From Chitinophagales bacterium (GTDB taxonomy: Bacteria > Bacteroidota > Bacteroidia > Chitinophagales > Chitinophagaceae), in contig JAAFHG010000133.1 in assembly GCA_013297585.1 (NCBI GenBank), positions 3,635 through 9,052 of the forward strand: DNA of 5,418 bases, in the 5' to 3' direction. The first letter of the stretch is position 1; every line of letters begins with the position of its first letter. Shown one piece after another: positions 1 to 5,418 of this stretch. Both the position numbers and the translations under genes were made by a program. Under the pieces are notes generated by a model. It did not search any database and was not told the DNA's origin. It worked only from the letters and a program-made list of their open reading frames with translations.

Positions 1-122
1 TAATACGCATTGAGGTAAAAGCGGGTCACGGTGCTGGCAAAAGCACCCAACAAATGATAGAAGAACAAACCGATAAATGGAGCTTTATGTTTTACAATAT
101 TGGTTTACAGCCAGCCTATTAA
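1..122 (+). CDS. Prolyl oligopeptidase family serine peptidase (S9A), C-terminal end only
   Basis: The window opens inside a reading frame (first full codon at 3) that ends with TAA at 120-122, giving the last 39 residues of a protein. The tail reads IRIEVKAGHGAGKST, then an IEEQTDKWSF segment. This is the very conserved end of prolyl endopeptidases of family S9A, whose mammalian form has KAGHGAGKPT around the catalytic His. The corresponding His codon here is at 27-29. Family members cut short peptides after proline with a Ser-Asp-His triad in an alpha/beta-hydrolase fold; Bacteroidota forms are often exported, but the N-terminus lies outside the window so location is unknown. The Pro of the usual GKPT is Ser here. 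A terminator follows 25 nt downstream, so this gene ends its transcription unit. A related S9 peptidase cannot be fully excluded from so short a fragment. Confidence 0.82.
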   Translation, partial: IRIEVKAGHGAGKSTQQMIEEQTDKWSFMFYNIGLQPAY

Positions 123-146
123 CGCAGCTTAGTTTTTAATGCGTTT

Positions 147-174
147 AATCCCGTCTACTTTGGCGGGATTTTTT
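147..174 (+). terminator. Rho-independent terminator after the peptidase gene
   Basis: AATCCCG (147-153) pairs perfectly with CGGGATT (164-170). The stem can extend inward by a G-T wobble (154/163) and a C-G pair (155/162), leaving a 6-nt loop. A T run continues through 174. It starts 25 nt after the peptidase stop codon and is the clearest terminator in the window. Confidence 0.85.
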
Positions 175-330
175 ATGTAATAGAACTGGTTAATTGTATA
201 TAGTTGTGAAGAAAACATTAAGCTAATTGTTATTTCTCTCACGTTTTTTATTGTAAATTTTATTATAAGTTTTTACTTTGGGTATAAGTTTTACAATTTT
301 ATAGGTATAGTTTAAAATTATCGGGTTTAA

Positions 331-363
331 TTTGCAAAAATTTTTTGCGCAACCTAAAGTTTG
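331..363 (+). promoter_or_regulatory. Candidate Bacteroidota-type promoter for carA
   Basis: Bacteroidota housekeeping promoters have TTTG near -33 and TAnnTTTG near -7, about 19-21 nt apart. Here TTTG (331-334) is followed after 21 nt by AAAGTTTG (356-363), matching the -7 element at all but its first base (a TA lies one base further upstream at 355-356). Transcription would begin near 368 and give a leader of about 60 nt. In such AT-rich DNA a chance match is quite possible. Confidence 0.35.
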
Positions 364-394
364 TTGTTTTTAACGATAATCAAACAATCATTAA

Positions 395-418
395 AATCAC
401 AAATTATCAATCACAAAT
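395..418 (+). repeat. Short direct repeat in the carA leader
   Basis: AATCACAAAT occurs at 395-404 and again at 409-418, a period of 14 nt, and a related CGTAAATC follows at 419-426, just before the ATG at 431. This AT-rich repeat takes the place where a ribosome binding site would lie; no Shine-Dalgarno sequence is visible. It may simply be low-complexity leader sequence. Confidence 0.5.
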
Positions 419-430
419 CGTAAATCAGCA

Positions 431-1531
431 ATGGCTACCACACAACAACCTGCAATTTTAGTTTTGGCCGACGGGCACGTTTTTCATGGTAAAGCTTTTG
501 GCTTAATAGGTACTACCACTGGTGAAATTTGTTTTAATACCGGCATGACGGGCTATCAGGAAGTATTCACAGACCCAAGTTACACTGGTCAGGTATTGAT
601 TATGAACAATGTACACGTTGGTAACTATGGCGTAAAGCCTACCGATGTAGAAAGCGATACAGTGAAAATAAGCGGCTTAATAGCTAGAAATTTAGAAGAA
701 TTGTTTAGCCGTTTTCAAGCAACTGGCTCGCTAGATAAATACTTAATTGAGAATAAAATTGTGGCGATTGAAGATATAGATACGAGGGCTTTAGTAGCGC
801 ATGTACGTGAAAAAGGTGCTATGAACTGCATTATCTCGTCTGATATTTTAGATGTAGACCAATTAAAAGCAAAACTAGCAAGCTGTCCTAATATGGATGG
901 CTTAGAATTGGCAAGCACTGTAAGCACACCAACTGAATACGAACTCGGCGATGTAAACTCTGCCATAAAAGTATCTGTATTAGATTTTGGTGTAAAAAAG
1001 CATATTTTAAATTGCTTGGTAGAGCGTGGTGCCCATGTACGTGTACATCCTGCAAAAACACCTTTGGCTCGCTTAAAAGAGTTTAACCCTAACGGTTATT
1101 TTATCTCAAATGGCCCTGGTGACCCTGCCGCAATGCCTTATGCAGTAACAACTATTAAAGATATTTTGCAAGAAGAAAAACCAGTATTTGGTATCTGTTT
1201 AGGTCACCAATTATTGGCTTTAGCAAATGGTATTCCTACGTTTAAAATGCACCATGGCCACAGAGGTTTAAATCACCCTGTAAAAAATATTATTACTGGT
1301 AAGTGTGAAATAACCACACAAAATCATGGTTTTGGTGTAGACCCTGAAGCGGTTAAAAACCACAACAATATTGAGGTAACACACTTAAACCTAAACGATA
1401 ATAGTATAGAAGGTATTCGTTTAAAAAACAAGCCTGCGTTTAGTGTACAATATCACCCCGAAGCAACACCTGGCCCACACGATAGCCGCTACTTATTTGA
1501 TGATTTTGTGGCTATGATGACCGCTAATTAA
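431..1531 (+). CDS. carA: Carbamoyl-phosphate synthase small (glutaminase) subunit
   Basis: CarA hydrolyses glutamine and passes ammonia to CarB, which makes carbamoyl phosphate from it with bicarbonate and ATP for pyrimidine and arginine synthesis; it acts in the cytosol as the CarA-CarB complex. The 366-residue product is close to the usual family length (382 in E. coli). The N-terminal CarA-specific domain (about 7-135) contains the typical GEICFNTGMTGYQEVFTDPS stretch (31-50). The class I glutamine amidotransferase domain (about 180-360) has SNGPGDP (226-232), the nucleophile elbow GICLGHQ (254-260) with Cys256, GHRGLNHPV (276-284), and VQYHPE with His342 and Glu344, so the Cys-His-Glu triad is complete. 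The ATG at 431 fits the start of homologues. No carB follows, so the partner is encoded elsewhere, unlike the carAB operon of enterobacteria. It appears to be a single-gene unit. I see no PyrR- or ArgR-like site. Confidence 0.97.
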   Translation: MATTQQPAILVLADGHVFHGKAFGLIGTTTGEICFNTGMTGYQEVFTDPSYTGQVLIMNNVHVGNYGVKPTDVESDTVKISGLIARNLEELFSRFQATGSLDKYLIENKIVAIEDIDTRALVAHVREKGAMNCIISSDILDVDQLKAKLASCPNMDGLELASTVSTPTEYELGDVNSAIKVSVLDFGVKKHILNCLVERGAHVRVHPAKTPLARLKEFNPNGYFISNGPGDPAAMPYAVTTIKDILQEEKPVFGICLGHQLLALANGIPTFKMHHGHRGLNHPVKNIITGKCEITTQNHGFGVDPEAVKNHNNIEVTHLNLNDNSIEGIRLKNKPAFSVQYHPEATPGPHDSRYLFDDFVAMMTAN

Positions 1532-1538
1532 TATAATA

Positions 1539-1600
1539 GAACGCAGGTTATCATGTTTATCAAGATTAAGTATAATGAATAATCATCATAATTTGCGTTC
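1539..1600 (+). repeat. Inverted repeat forming a 13-bp stem, between carA and GH3
   Basis: GAACGCAGGTTAT (1539-1551) can pair with ATAATTTGCGTTC (1588-1600). The outer seven pairs are perfect, followed by two G-U wobbles (1546/1593, 1547/1592) and four more pairs, enclosing a 36-nt AT-rich loop. Inside, ATG (1553-1555) can also pair with CAT (1584-1586), or alternatively GATTA (1564-1568) with TAATC (1580-1584). The wobbles hold only in a + strand transcript, since the opposite strand would have A-C mismatches. It begins 8 nt after the carA stop. No T run follows, so it is not a classical terminator; it could protect the 3' end of carA mRNA or be a dispersed repeat. Confidence 0.55.
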
Positions 1601-1640
1601 AATCACCTCGCTTATGTAATTCATGCAAATCACTGAAATC

Positions 1641-1680
1641 ATTTCAATCAGCGGTTACTATCAATTAAATCTGCGGTTAC
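1641..1680 (+). repeat. Imperfect direct repeat (22-nt period) before GH3
   Basis: The 18-nt unit at 1641-1658 recurs at 1663-1680 with 15 of 18 bases the same. Both end in GCGGTTAC (1651-1658 and 1673-1680), preceded by CAATCA in one and AAATCT in the other. The second copy runs directly into the GH3 start region. Repeated AAATC-type words also occur just upstream (1626-1650). It could be a protein binding site or degenerate leader sequence. Confidence 0.6.
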
Positions 1681-1685
1681 ATTTG
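1655..1685 (+). promoter_or_regulatory. Possible promoter overlapping the GH3 start, suggesting a leaderless transcript
   Basis: TACATTTG (1678-1685) matches the Bacteroidota -7 consensus TAnnTTTG exactly. Nineteen bases upstream lies TTAC (1655-1658), only a half match to the -33 TTTG. The -7 motif is also the core of the palindrome GTTAC-ATTT-GTAAC (1676-1689), which abuts the ATG at 1690. If used, transcription would start about at the start codon itself. Evidence is motif-only and the -33 box is weak. Confidence 0.25.
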
Positions 1686-1689
1686 TAAC

Positions 1690-3201
1690 ATGAACTTGAA
1701 GTCATTGCTTGCAAAACCATTTGCTAGCTACATACATAAAAAAATTATTAAAGAATCGCACACGGCCTTGCAAGATCAAGAAGCGATTTTTAAAAACTTA
1801 CTGAAAGTTGGTAGAAATACTGTGTTTGGTAAAGATCACCAATTTCAAAATATTCACTCTCATGGCGATTTTACCAAAGCTGTACCTATAAGAGATTACG
1901 AACAAATTAAAGACTACATCGCTCAAATAAAAGATGGTAAACACAATGTATTGTGGAAAGGTAAGCCTATTTATTTAGCCAAAACAAGCGGTACTACAAG
2001 CGGTGTAAAATATATACCCGTCACTAAAGATTCTATACCCAACCATATAGATACTGCACGTAACGCTTTACTGTGTTACATGGCAGAAACAGGTAACCAT
2101 GCTTTTGTAAAAGGTAAAATGATTTTTTTGAGCGGCTCGCCAGAACTTGAGCGCATTGCAGATATTCCTACAGGTCGATTAAGTGGTATTGTAAACCACC
2201 ACATACCTAAATATTTGCGCACTAATCAATTGCCAAGTTATACCACCAATTGTATTGACGATTGGGAAACAAAACTAGATGCTATTGTAGGCGAAACCAT
2301 TAACCAAGATATGACGCTGATAAGTGGTATACCACCGTGGATGCAAATGTATTTTGACCGATTGGTAGAACGTAGTGGCAAAAAGATAAGTGAGCTCTTT
2401 CCAAATTTTAGCGTGATGGTACAAGGTGGCGTAAATTTTGAGCCTTACAAAGCCAAGCTATTTGACAGTATTGGTAAAACCATAGATGTAGTAGAATTGT
2501 ATCCTGCAAGCGAGGGATTTTTCGCCTTTCAGGACACTCAAAAAGCACCCGGATTATTATTAAATACCAATAGTGGTATCTTTTTTGAGTTTGTGCCTGC
2601 GGCAGAAGTTTTTAATGAGCAGCCTACACGCTTAACGCTTAAAGATGTAAAAATAGGAGAGAATTATGCCTTAATTATTAATAGCAATGCAGGTTTGTGG
2701 GGCTACAGTATTGGCGATACGGTAAAATTTGTAAGCCTTAACCCTTACAGAATTGTAGTAAGTGGTCGTATTAAGCATTTTATTTCTGCTTTTGGTGAGC
2801 ATGTTATTGGCGAAGAAGTTGAACAGGCTTTACTAGCTGCATCAAAACAATTTGGTGTAAATGTGATTGAATTTACCGTAGCTCCGTTTATACAACAAGG
2901 CAATGGTAAAAGCTACCATGAGTGGTTAATAGAATTTGAAACGCCACCAACTGATATGGAAGCTTTTTCGCTACTAGTTGACACCAACTTAAGAGCCAAA
3001 AATGTGTATTATGATGATTTAATTGGTGGTAATATTCTGCAAACCTTGCAAATTATACCCGTACGAAAGCATGGTTTTATAGATTATATGAAGCACATTG
3101 GTAAGCTAGGCGGACAAAACAAAGTACCACGTTTAAGCAACGACAGACAATTGGCAGATGATTTGAAAACATTCTTAACGTCTTCTTTACTTCAGCGTTA
3201 A
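1690..3201 (+). CDS. GH3 family acyl-adenylating protein (ANL superfamily)
   Basis: This 503-residue protein belongs to the GH3 family, named after plant auxin-responsive enzymes that activate a carboxylic acid with ATP and join it to an amino acid. Visible ANL-type motifs, in order, are the phosphate-binding loop TSGTTSG (99-105) followed by VKYIP, the YPASEGF motif (271-277) that in plants contacts adenylate, GYSIGDTVKF (338-347) with the nucleotide-binding Asp343, and the hinge-like SGRIKHFISAFGEHV (358-372). Near the end QNKVPR (476-481) matches the QYK-PR end of plant GH3 proteins, placing Lys478 as the likely mobile-domain lysine. The protein is full length for bacterial members, with no signal peptide or membrane segment, so it is probably cytosolic. 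The bacterial substrate is not known to me; plant-hormone conjugation should not be assumed. The dxr gene follows after 26 nt, probably in the same transcript. Start ATG 1690 fits homologue length; no Shine-Dalgarno is seen. Confidence 0.9.
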   Translation: MNLKSLLAKPFASYIHKKIIKESHTALQDQEAIFKNLLKVGRNTVFGKDHQFQNIHSHGDFTKAVPIRDYEQIKDYIAQIKDGKHNVLWKGKPIYLAKTSGTTSGVKYIPVTKDSIPNHIDTARNALLCYMAETGNHAFVKGKMIFLSGSPELERIADIPTGRLSGIVNHHIPKYLRTNQLPSYTTNCIDDWETKLDAIVGETINQDMTLISGIPPWMQMYFDRLVERSGKKISELFPNFSVMVQGGVNFEPYKAKLFDSIGKTIDVVELYPASEGFFAFQDTQKAPGLLLNTNSGIFFEFVPAAEVFNEQPTRLTLKDVKIGENYALIINSNAGLWGYSIGDTVKFVSLNPYRIVVSGRIKHFISAFGEHVIGEEVEQALLAASKQFGVNVIEFTVAPFIQQGNGKSYHEWLIEFETPPTDMEAFSLLVDTNLRAKNVYYDDLIGGNILQTLQIIPVRKHGFIDYMKHIGKLGGQNKVPRLSNDRQLADDLKTFLTSSLLQR

Positions 3202-3227
3202 TTTTATTGTATTTATATTGCACCCTC

Positions 3228-4382
3228 ATGGTAAAACGCATCGCAATATTTGGTTCTACAGGTTCTATAGGTACGCAAGCTTTAGACGTCATTTCTGCGC
3301 ATGCAGATAAGTTTTCGGCTGAAGTATTAACGGCTCAAAGCAACCACGAACTATTAATAGAACAAGCACTAAAATTTAATCCCAATTGCGTAGTAATTGG
3401 TGATGATAAAAAATATCACATAGTAAAAGAAGCTCTAGCAAAAACCGATGTAAAGGTATTTGCAGGCGAAAAAGCCTTAGAAGAAGTAGCAGCCATGGAT
3501 TGCTACGATATGATGCTAGCAGCTATTGTGGGCTTTGCAGGCTTAAAACCTACGTTGCAAGCTATAGAAAATGGCAAGCCAATTGCCTTGGCCAATAAAG
3601 AAACCTTGGTAGTAGCAGGCGATATTGTAATGCAAAAAGCACTTGAAAAACGCGTGGCTGTTATTCCTGTTGATAGTGAGCATTCAGCAATCTTTCAATG
3701 CTTAGTAGGCGAGGGGCGTAATAAAATTGAGCAAATTATATTAACCGCTAGCGGCGGTCCATTTTTGGGTCGTAAGCCAAATTATTTGGTAAATGTAAAA
3801 CGTGACCATGCCCTGCAACATCCTAATTGGGCCATGGGTGCAAAAATATCTATTGACTCTGCAACCCTTATGAACAAAGGGCTTGAGATGATTGAAGCGA
3901 AGTGGTTGTTTAATTTAAAGCCAGACCAAATAAAGGTAATGGTGCATCCGCAAAGCATTATTCACAGTATGGTACAGTTTGAAGATGGTAGCGTAAAAGC
4001 ACAAATGGGCTTGCCCGATATGAAGCTGCCTATTCAGTATGCCATGGCTTTTCCACAGCGCATACCTAGCGATTTTCCACGTTACGATTTTAAAAAACCG
4101 AGTACTTTAACCTTCGAAGAGCCAGATTTACGTACGTTTAGAAACTTGGTGCTTGCTACCGAAGCCTTACACAAAGGCGGCAACATGCCATGCATTTTAA
4201 ATGCAGCCAACGAAGTGGCAGTGTATGCGTTTTTAAGAAATCGAATTGGCTTTTTAGACATGACAGAAGTGGTAGAGCAAGCTTTAAACAAGGTTACATT
4301 TATAGAAAAGCCTACATTACAGCAGTATTACGATAGCGATGGCGAAGCAAGAACATTTGCCGCTTCGTTGATTCAAATGTGA
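3228..4382 (+). CDS. dxr: 1-deoxy-D-xylulose 5-phosphate reductoisomerase
   Basis: Dxr (IspC) converts 1-deoxy-D-xylulose 5-phosphate to 2-C-methyl-D-erythritol 4-phosphate with NADPH and a divalent metal, the committed step of the MEP isoprenoid pathway, in the cytosol; it is the fosmidomycin target. From the ATG at 3228 the product has 384 residues (E. coli 398). The N-terminal Rossmann domain starts with GSTGSIG (9-15) and has LANKE (121-125). The catalytic domain has metal ligands Asp149 and Glu151 in VDSEHSAIFQ and Glu220 in MNKGLE, the substrate-binding TASGGPF (173-179), and the mobile-loop HPNW (198-201). The C-terminal helical part contains ILNAANEVAV (323-332). A TTG 21 nt upstream (3207) would add MYLYCTL, but the Rossmann strand begins right after the ATG as in relatives, so ATG is preferred. 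GH3 ends 26 nt upstream without a terminator, which suggests co-transcription. Confidence 0.96.
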   Translation: MVKRIAIFGSTGSIGTQALDVISAHADKFSAEVLTAQSNHELLIEQALKFNPNCVVIGDDKKYHIVKEALAKTDVKVFAGEKALEEVAAMDCYDMMLAAIVGFAGLKPTLQAIENGKPIALANKETLVVAGDIVMQKALEKRVAVIPVDSEHSAIFQCLVGEGRNKIEQIILTASGGPFLGRKPNYLVNVKRDHALQHPNWAMGAKISIDSATLMNKGLEMIEAKWLFNLKPDQIKVMVHPQSIIHSMVQFEDGSVKAQMGLPDMKLPIQYAMAFPQRIPSDFPRYDFKKPSTLTFEEPDLRTFRNLVLATEALHKGGNMPCILNAANEVAVYAFLRNRIGFLDMTEVVEQALNKVTFIEKPTLQQYYDSDGEARTFAASLIQM

Positions 4383-4420
4383 TGCTCCAACCCTAAAGGA
4401 TGTATTTTTGGGACGAGCAT
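4382..4420 (+). terminator. Possible weak hairpin at the dxr stop
   Basis: ATGCTC (4382-4387), which overlaps the last base of the dxr stop codon, pairs with GAGCAT (4415-4420). Inside an internal loop, CCC (4391-4393) pairs with GGG (4410-4412) and AAA (4395-4397) with TTT (4406-4408). Only a broken T stretch (TTGTATTTC) follows, so termination would be weak at best. Confidence 0.3.
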
Positions 4421-4441
4421 TTGTATTTCAATGTAGCTGTT

Positions 4442-4497
4442 GTTGCAAGTTTATACTGAGTTAGCGAAGTACCTACTGCAACGTTTAGTTCTTTTTT
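4442..4497 (+). terminator. Possible terminator between dxr and rseP
   Basis: GTTGC (4442-4446) pairs with GCAAC (4478-4482), and AGT (4448-4450) with ACT (4475-4477), skipping one bulged A, for eight pairs around a 24-nt loop. After a 6-nt gap comes the T-rich tract TTCTTTTTT (4489-4497). The large loop and the gap make it a poor textbook terminator, but it is the best candidate for ending the GH3-dxr message. Confidence 0.35.
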
Positions 4498-4520
4498 CAG
4501 CTTTTACCAAAGCGAATAAA

Positions 4521-4556
4521 TATTTTTTCAACAAACAAAGCTTGTTTTAAAAAATA
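4521..4556 (+). repeat. AT-rich hairpin upstream of rseP
   Basis: TATTTTTT (4521-4528) and AAAAAATA (4549-4556) are perfect inverted copies. Within them AAACAA (4533-4538) pairs with TTGTTT (4542-4547) around a 3-nt loop, so the whole can fold as a 14-pair hairpin with an internal loop. An alternative is CTTGTT (4541-4546) with AACAAG (4556-4561), followed by TTTT. A perfect palindrome GTTTTAAAAC lies next to it at 4561-4570. Composition makes some self-pairing expected by chance. Confidence 0.4.
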
Positions 4557-4571
4557 ACAAGTTTTAAAACT

Positions 4572-4590
4572 CCCCTTTAGGGGTTGGGGG
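4572..4590 (+). promoter_or_regulatory. GC-rich hairpin and G runs just before the rseP start
   Basis: CCCC (4572-4575) and GGGG (4580-4583) form a four-pair stem with a TTTA loop; a further GGGGG (4586-4590) can compete for the same C run. It ends 6 nt before the rseP ATG at 4597 in otherwise AT-rich DNA, so a fold here would sit in the ribosome-binding zone and could lower translation. This role is inferred from position only. Confidence 0.35.
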
Positions 4591-4596
4591 TATCTT

Positions 4597-5418
4597 ATGA
4601 CATTATTAGCGATTGATTGGGGCAGCACATTGGTTAAAACAGGACAATTTATTTTGTCGTTTTCAATTTTGGTAGTACTGCATGAGCTAGGGCATTTTGT
4701 GCCTGCCAAGTTTTTTAAATGCCGTGTAGAAAAATTCTACTTATTCTTTAATCCTTATTTCAGTTTGTTTAAAATAAAACGTGGCGAAACTGAATACGGT
4801 ATTGGTTGGGTACCTTTTGGGGGATTTGTAAAAATCTCTGGTATGGTAGATGAAAGTATGGATAAAGAACAGATGAAACTACCGCCTGCAGATTATGAAT
4901 TTAGAAGCAAACCAGCTTGGCAGCGCCTAATAATTATGATTGGTGGTGTGGTTGTAAATGTGGTATTGGCTATCATTATTTTCATTGGCATTACAGCATA
5001 CTGGGGCGATCAAATGCTACCAGTTAAAAATATGCAATATGGTGTTGCTACCAACGACTTGGCTAAAAAAATTGGCTTAAAAGATGGTGATAACATCATT
5101 GCTATAGACAATAGACCTGTTACGTATTTTGGTGACGAAACATCAGATGTGGTATTTAAAGATGCCAAAACATTTACTGTAAAACGAGATAGCCAAACTA
5201 TTACCATCAATATACCAAATGGCTTGACAAAAGAACTTGCGAAAGATGGCGGTAATGCAGATTTTGTTGCCATTCGCTTTCCTGCGGTGGTAGATTCTGT
5301 AAGCACAACTGCTAAAATTGTAGAAGGTACTATGCAAAAAGGCGACCAATTTATTAGTATCAATATCAACCAACAGCTTATTATAACGAAGTGGTGGCAG
5401 CCGCTAAAAAGCTAAAAA
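4597..5418 (+). CDS. rseP: RseP-type site-2 zinc metalloprotease, 5' part, with an apparent frameshift
   Basis: RseP family proteases cut membrane proteins within the bilayer; in E. coli RseP acts on anti-sigma factor RseA in the envelope stress response. Membrane helix 1 (about 16-36) carries HELGH (29-33), with zinc ligands His29 and His33 and catalytic Glu30. WVPFGGFVKISGM (71-83) is the family's membrane-associated loop. Helix 2 (about 109-134) includes the GGVVVN motif. PDZ-like segments follow, with GLKDGDNIIAIDNRPV (160-175) and QKGDQFISIN (247-256). The open frame stops at TAA 5413-5415 (272 residues), far short of the roughly 440 usual. After Asn256 (codon 5362-5364) the tail INQQLIITKWWQPLKS is unlike the family, while the frame starting at 5367 reads QPTAYYNEVVAAAKKLK, as expected, to the window end. 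One base is apparently missing near 5365. The C-terminal half with the third zinc ligand is outside the window. Start ATG 4597 is the only sensible choice. Confidence 0.88.

Larger units (their letters stand above)
175..430. other. AT-rich intergenic region upstream of carA
   Basis: No convincing gene lies between the terminator and carA on either strand. The stretch is strongly AT-rich and T-rich. It holds a candidate promoter (331-363), a small palindrome GCAAAAATTTTTTGC (334-348) and a short direct repeat (395-418). I recognise no tRNA, riboswitch or known small RNA here. Confidence 0.6.
4385..4590. repeat. Spacer bounded by inverted copies of a C/G-rich motif
   Basis: The left edge has CTCCAACCCTAAAGG (4385-4399). 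The right edge has CCCCTTTAGGGGTTGGGGG (4572-4590), whose reverse complement contains CCAACCCCTAAAGG. The shared 13-14 nt core differs by one C. The enclosed segment is about 206 bp, in the size range of a miniature inverted-repeat element, but I see no target-site duplication and no transposase remnant. Similar C/G-rich palindromic words recur between genes in many Bacteroidota genomes (from memory), so two independent copies are also possible. Confidence 0.4.

Noticed and set aside
334..348. GCAAAAATTTTTTGC palindrome upstream of carA
   Set aside because: It is mostly an A/T run, its T run forms the 3' arm rather than a tail, and it lies inside the candidate promoter; likely compositional.
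715..966. Minus-strand frame inside carA
   Set aside because: It is antisense to a fully conserved CarA domain, with no domain or start context of its own.
3207..3227. TTG start for dxr adding seven residues (MYLYCTL)
   Set aside because: The conserved NADPH-binding strand begins directly after the ATG at 3228, as in family members, and the extra residues match nothing typical.
4403..4410. TATTTTTG as a -7 promoter element for rseP
   Set aside because: No TTTG or TTG lies 19-21 nt upstream, and T-rich spacers give such matches by chance.
4497..4709. Minus-strand 70-residue frame spanning the spacer and the rseP start
   Set aside because: It overlaps the rseP 5' end in antisense, shows no family features, and partly encodes low-complexity spacer.
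5340..5370. Programmed -1 frameshifting in rseP
   Set aside because: No X-XXY-YYZ slippery heptamer is present in the permitted interval, and this family is not known for recoding; a missing base explains it more simply.
5010..5373. Two long minus-strand open frames within rseP
   Set aside because: They lie opposite a clear protease gene and have no recognisable motifs; they are antisense shadows.
1..5418. A new multi-gene system such as a defence island, CRISPR array or mobile cassette
   Set aside because: All five genes belong to known families and no phage, transposase, nuclease or repeat-spacer pattern is seen.

Overview
The window looks like an ordinary chromosomal stretch from a member of the Bacteroidota, probably Sphingobacteriia or Chitinophagia; the family cannot be fixed from sequence alone. 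Reasons are the AT-rich composition, the lack of Shine-Dalgarno sites before the starts, -7-like TAnnTTTG motifs, the kind of protein present (a bacterial GH3-type adenylating enzyme, a Bacteroidota-style CarA and RseP), and the dxr-rseP linkage, which is common in this phylum. All genes read on the + strand.

Layout: (1) 1-122 is the extreme C-terminus of a prolyl oligopeptidase-type serine peptidase including its catalytic His, closed by a good intrinsic terminator (147-174). (2) 175-430 is an AT-rich spacer with a candidate promoter and a short direct repeat in the leader of carA. (3) 431-1531 is carA, the glutaminase subunit of carbamoyl-phosphate synthase. (4) 1532-1689 is a spacer with a 13-bp stem inverted repeat, a 22-nt-period direct repeat and a -7-like motif touching the next start codon. 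(5) 1690-3201 is a GH3-family acyl-adenylating enzyme. (6) 3228-4382 is dxr of the MEP isoprenoid pathway, 26 nt behind GH3 and probably co-transcribed with it. (7) 4383-4596 is a 214-nt spacer unusually rich in potential hairpins and bounded by two inverted copies of a C/G-rich motif. (8) 4597-5418 is the 5' part of rseP, a site-2 intramembrane metalloprotease, cut by the window end and carrying an apparent single-base deletion near 5364-5366.

The genes are housekeeping and do not form one pathway: CarA feeds pyrimidine and arginine synthesis, Dxr commits carbon to isoprenoids, RseP acts in envelope stress proteolysis, and the substrate of the bacterial GH3 protein is unknown. I see no defence, CRISPR, toxin, phage or transposase genes, and nothing that amounts to a new multi-gene system. 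The points most worth checking are the frameshift in rseP, the structured dxr-rseP spacer, and the hairpin between carA and GH3.
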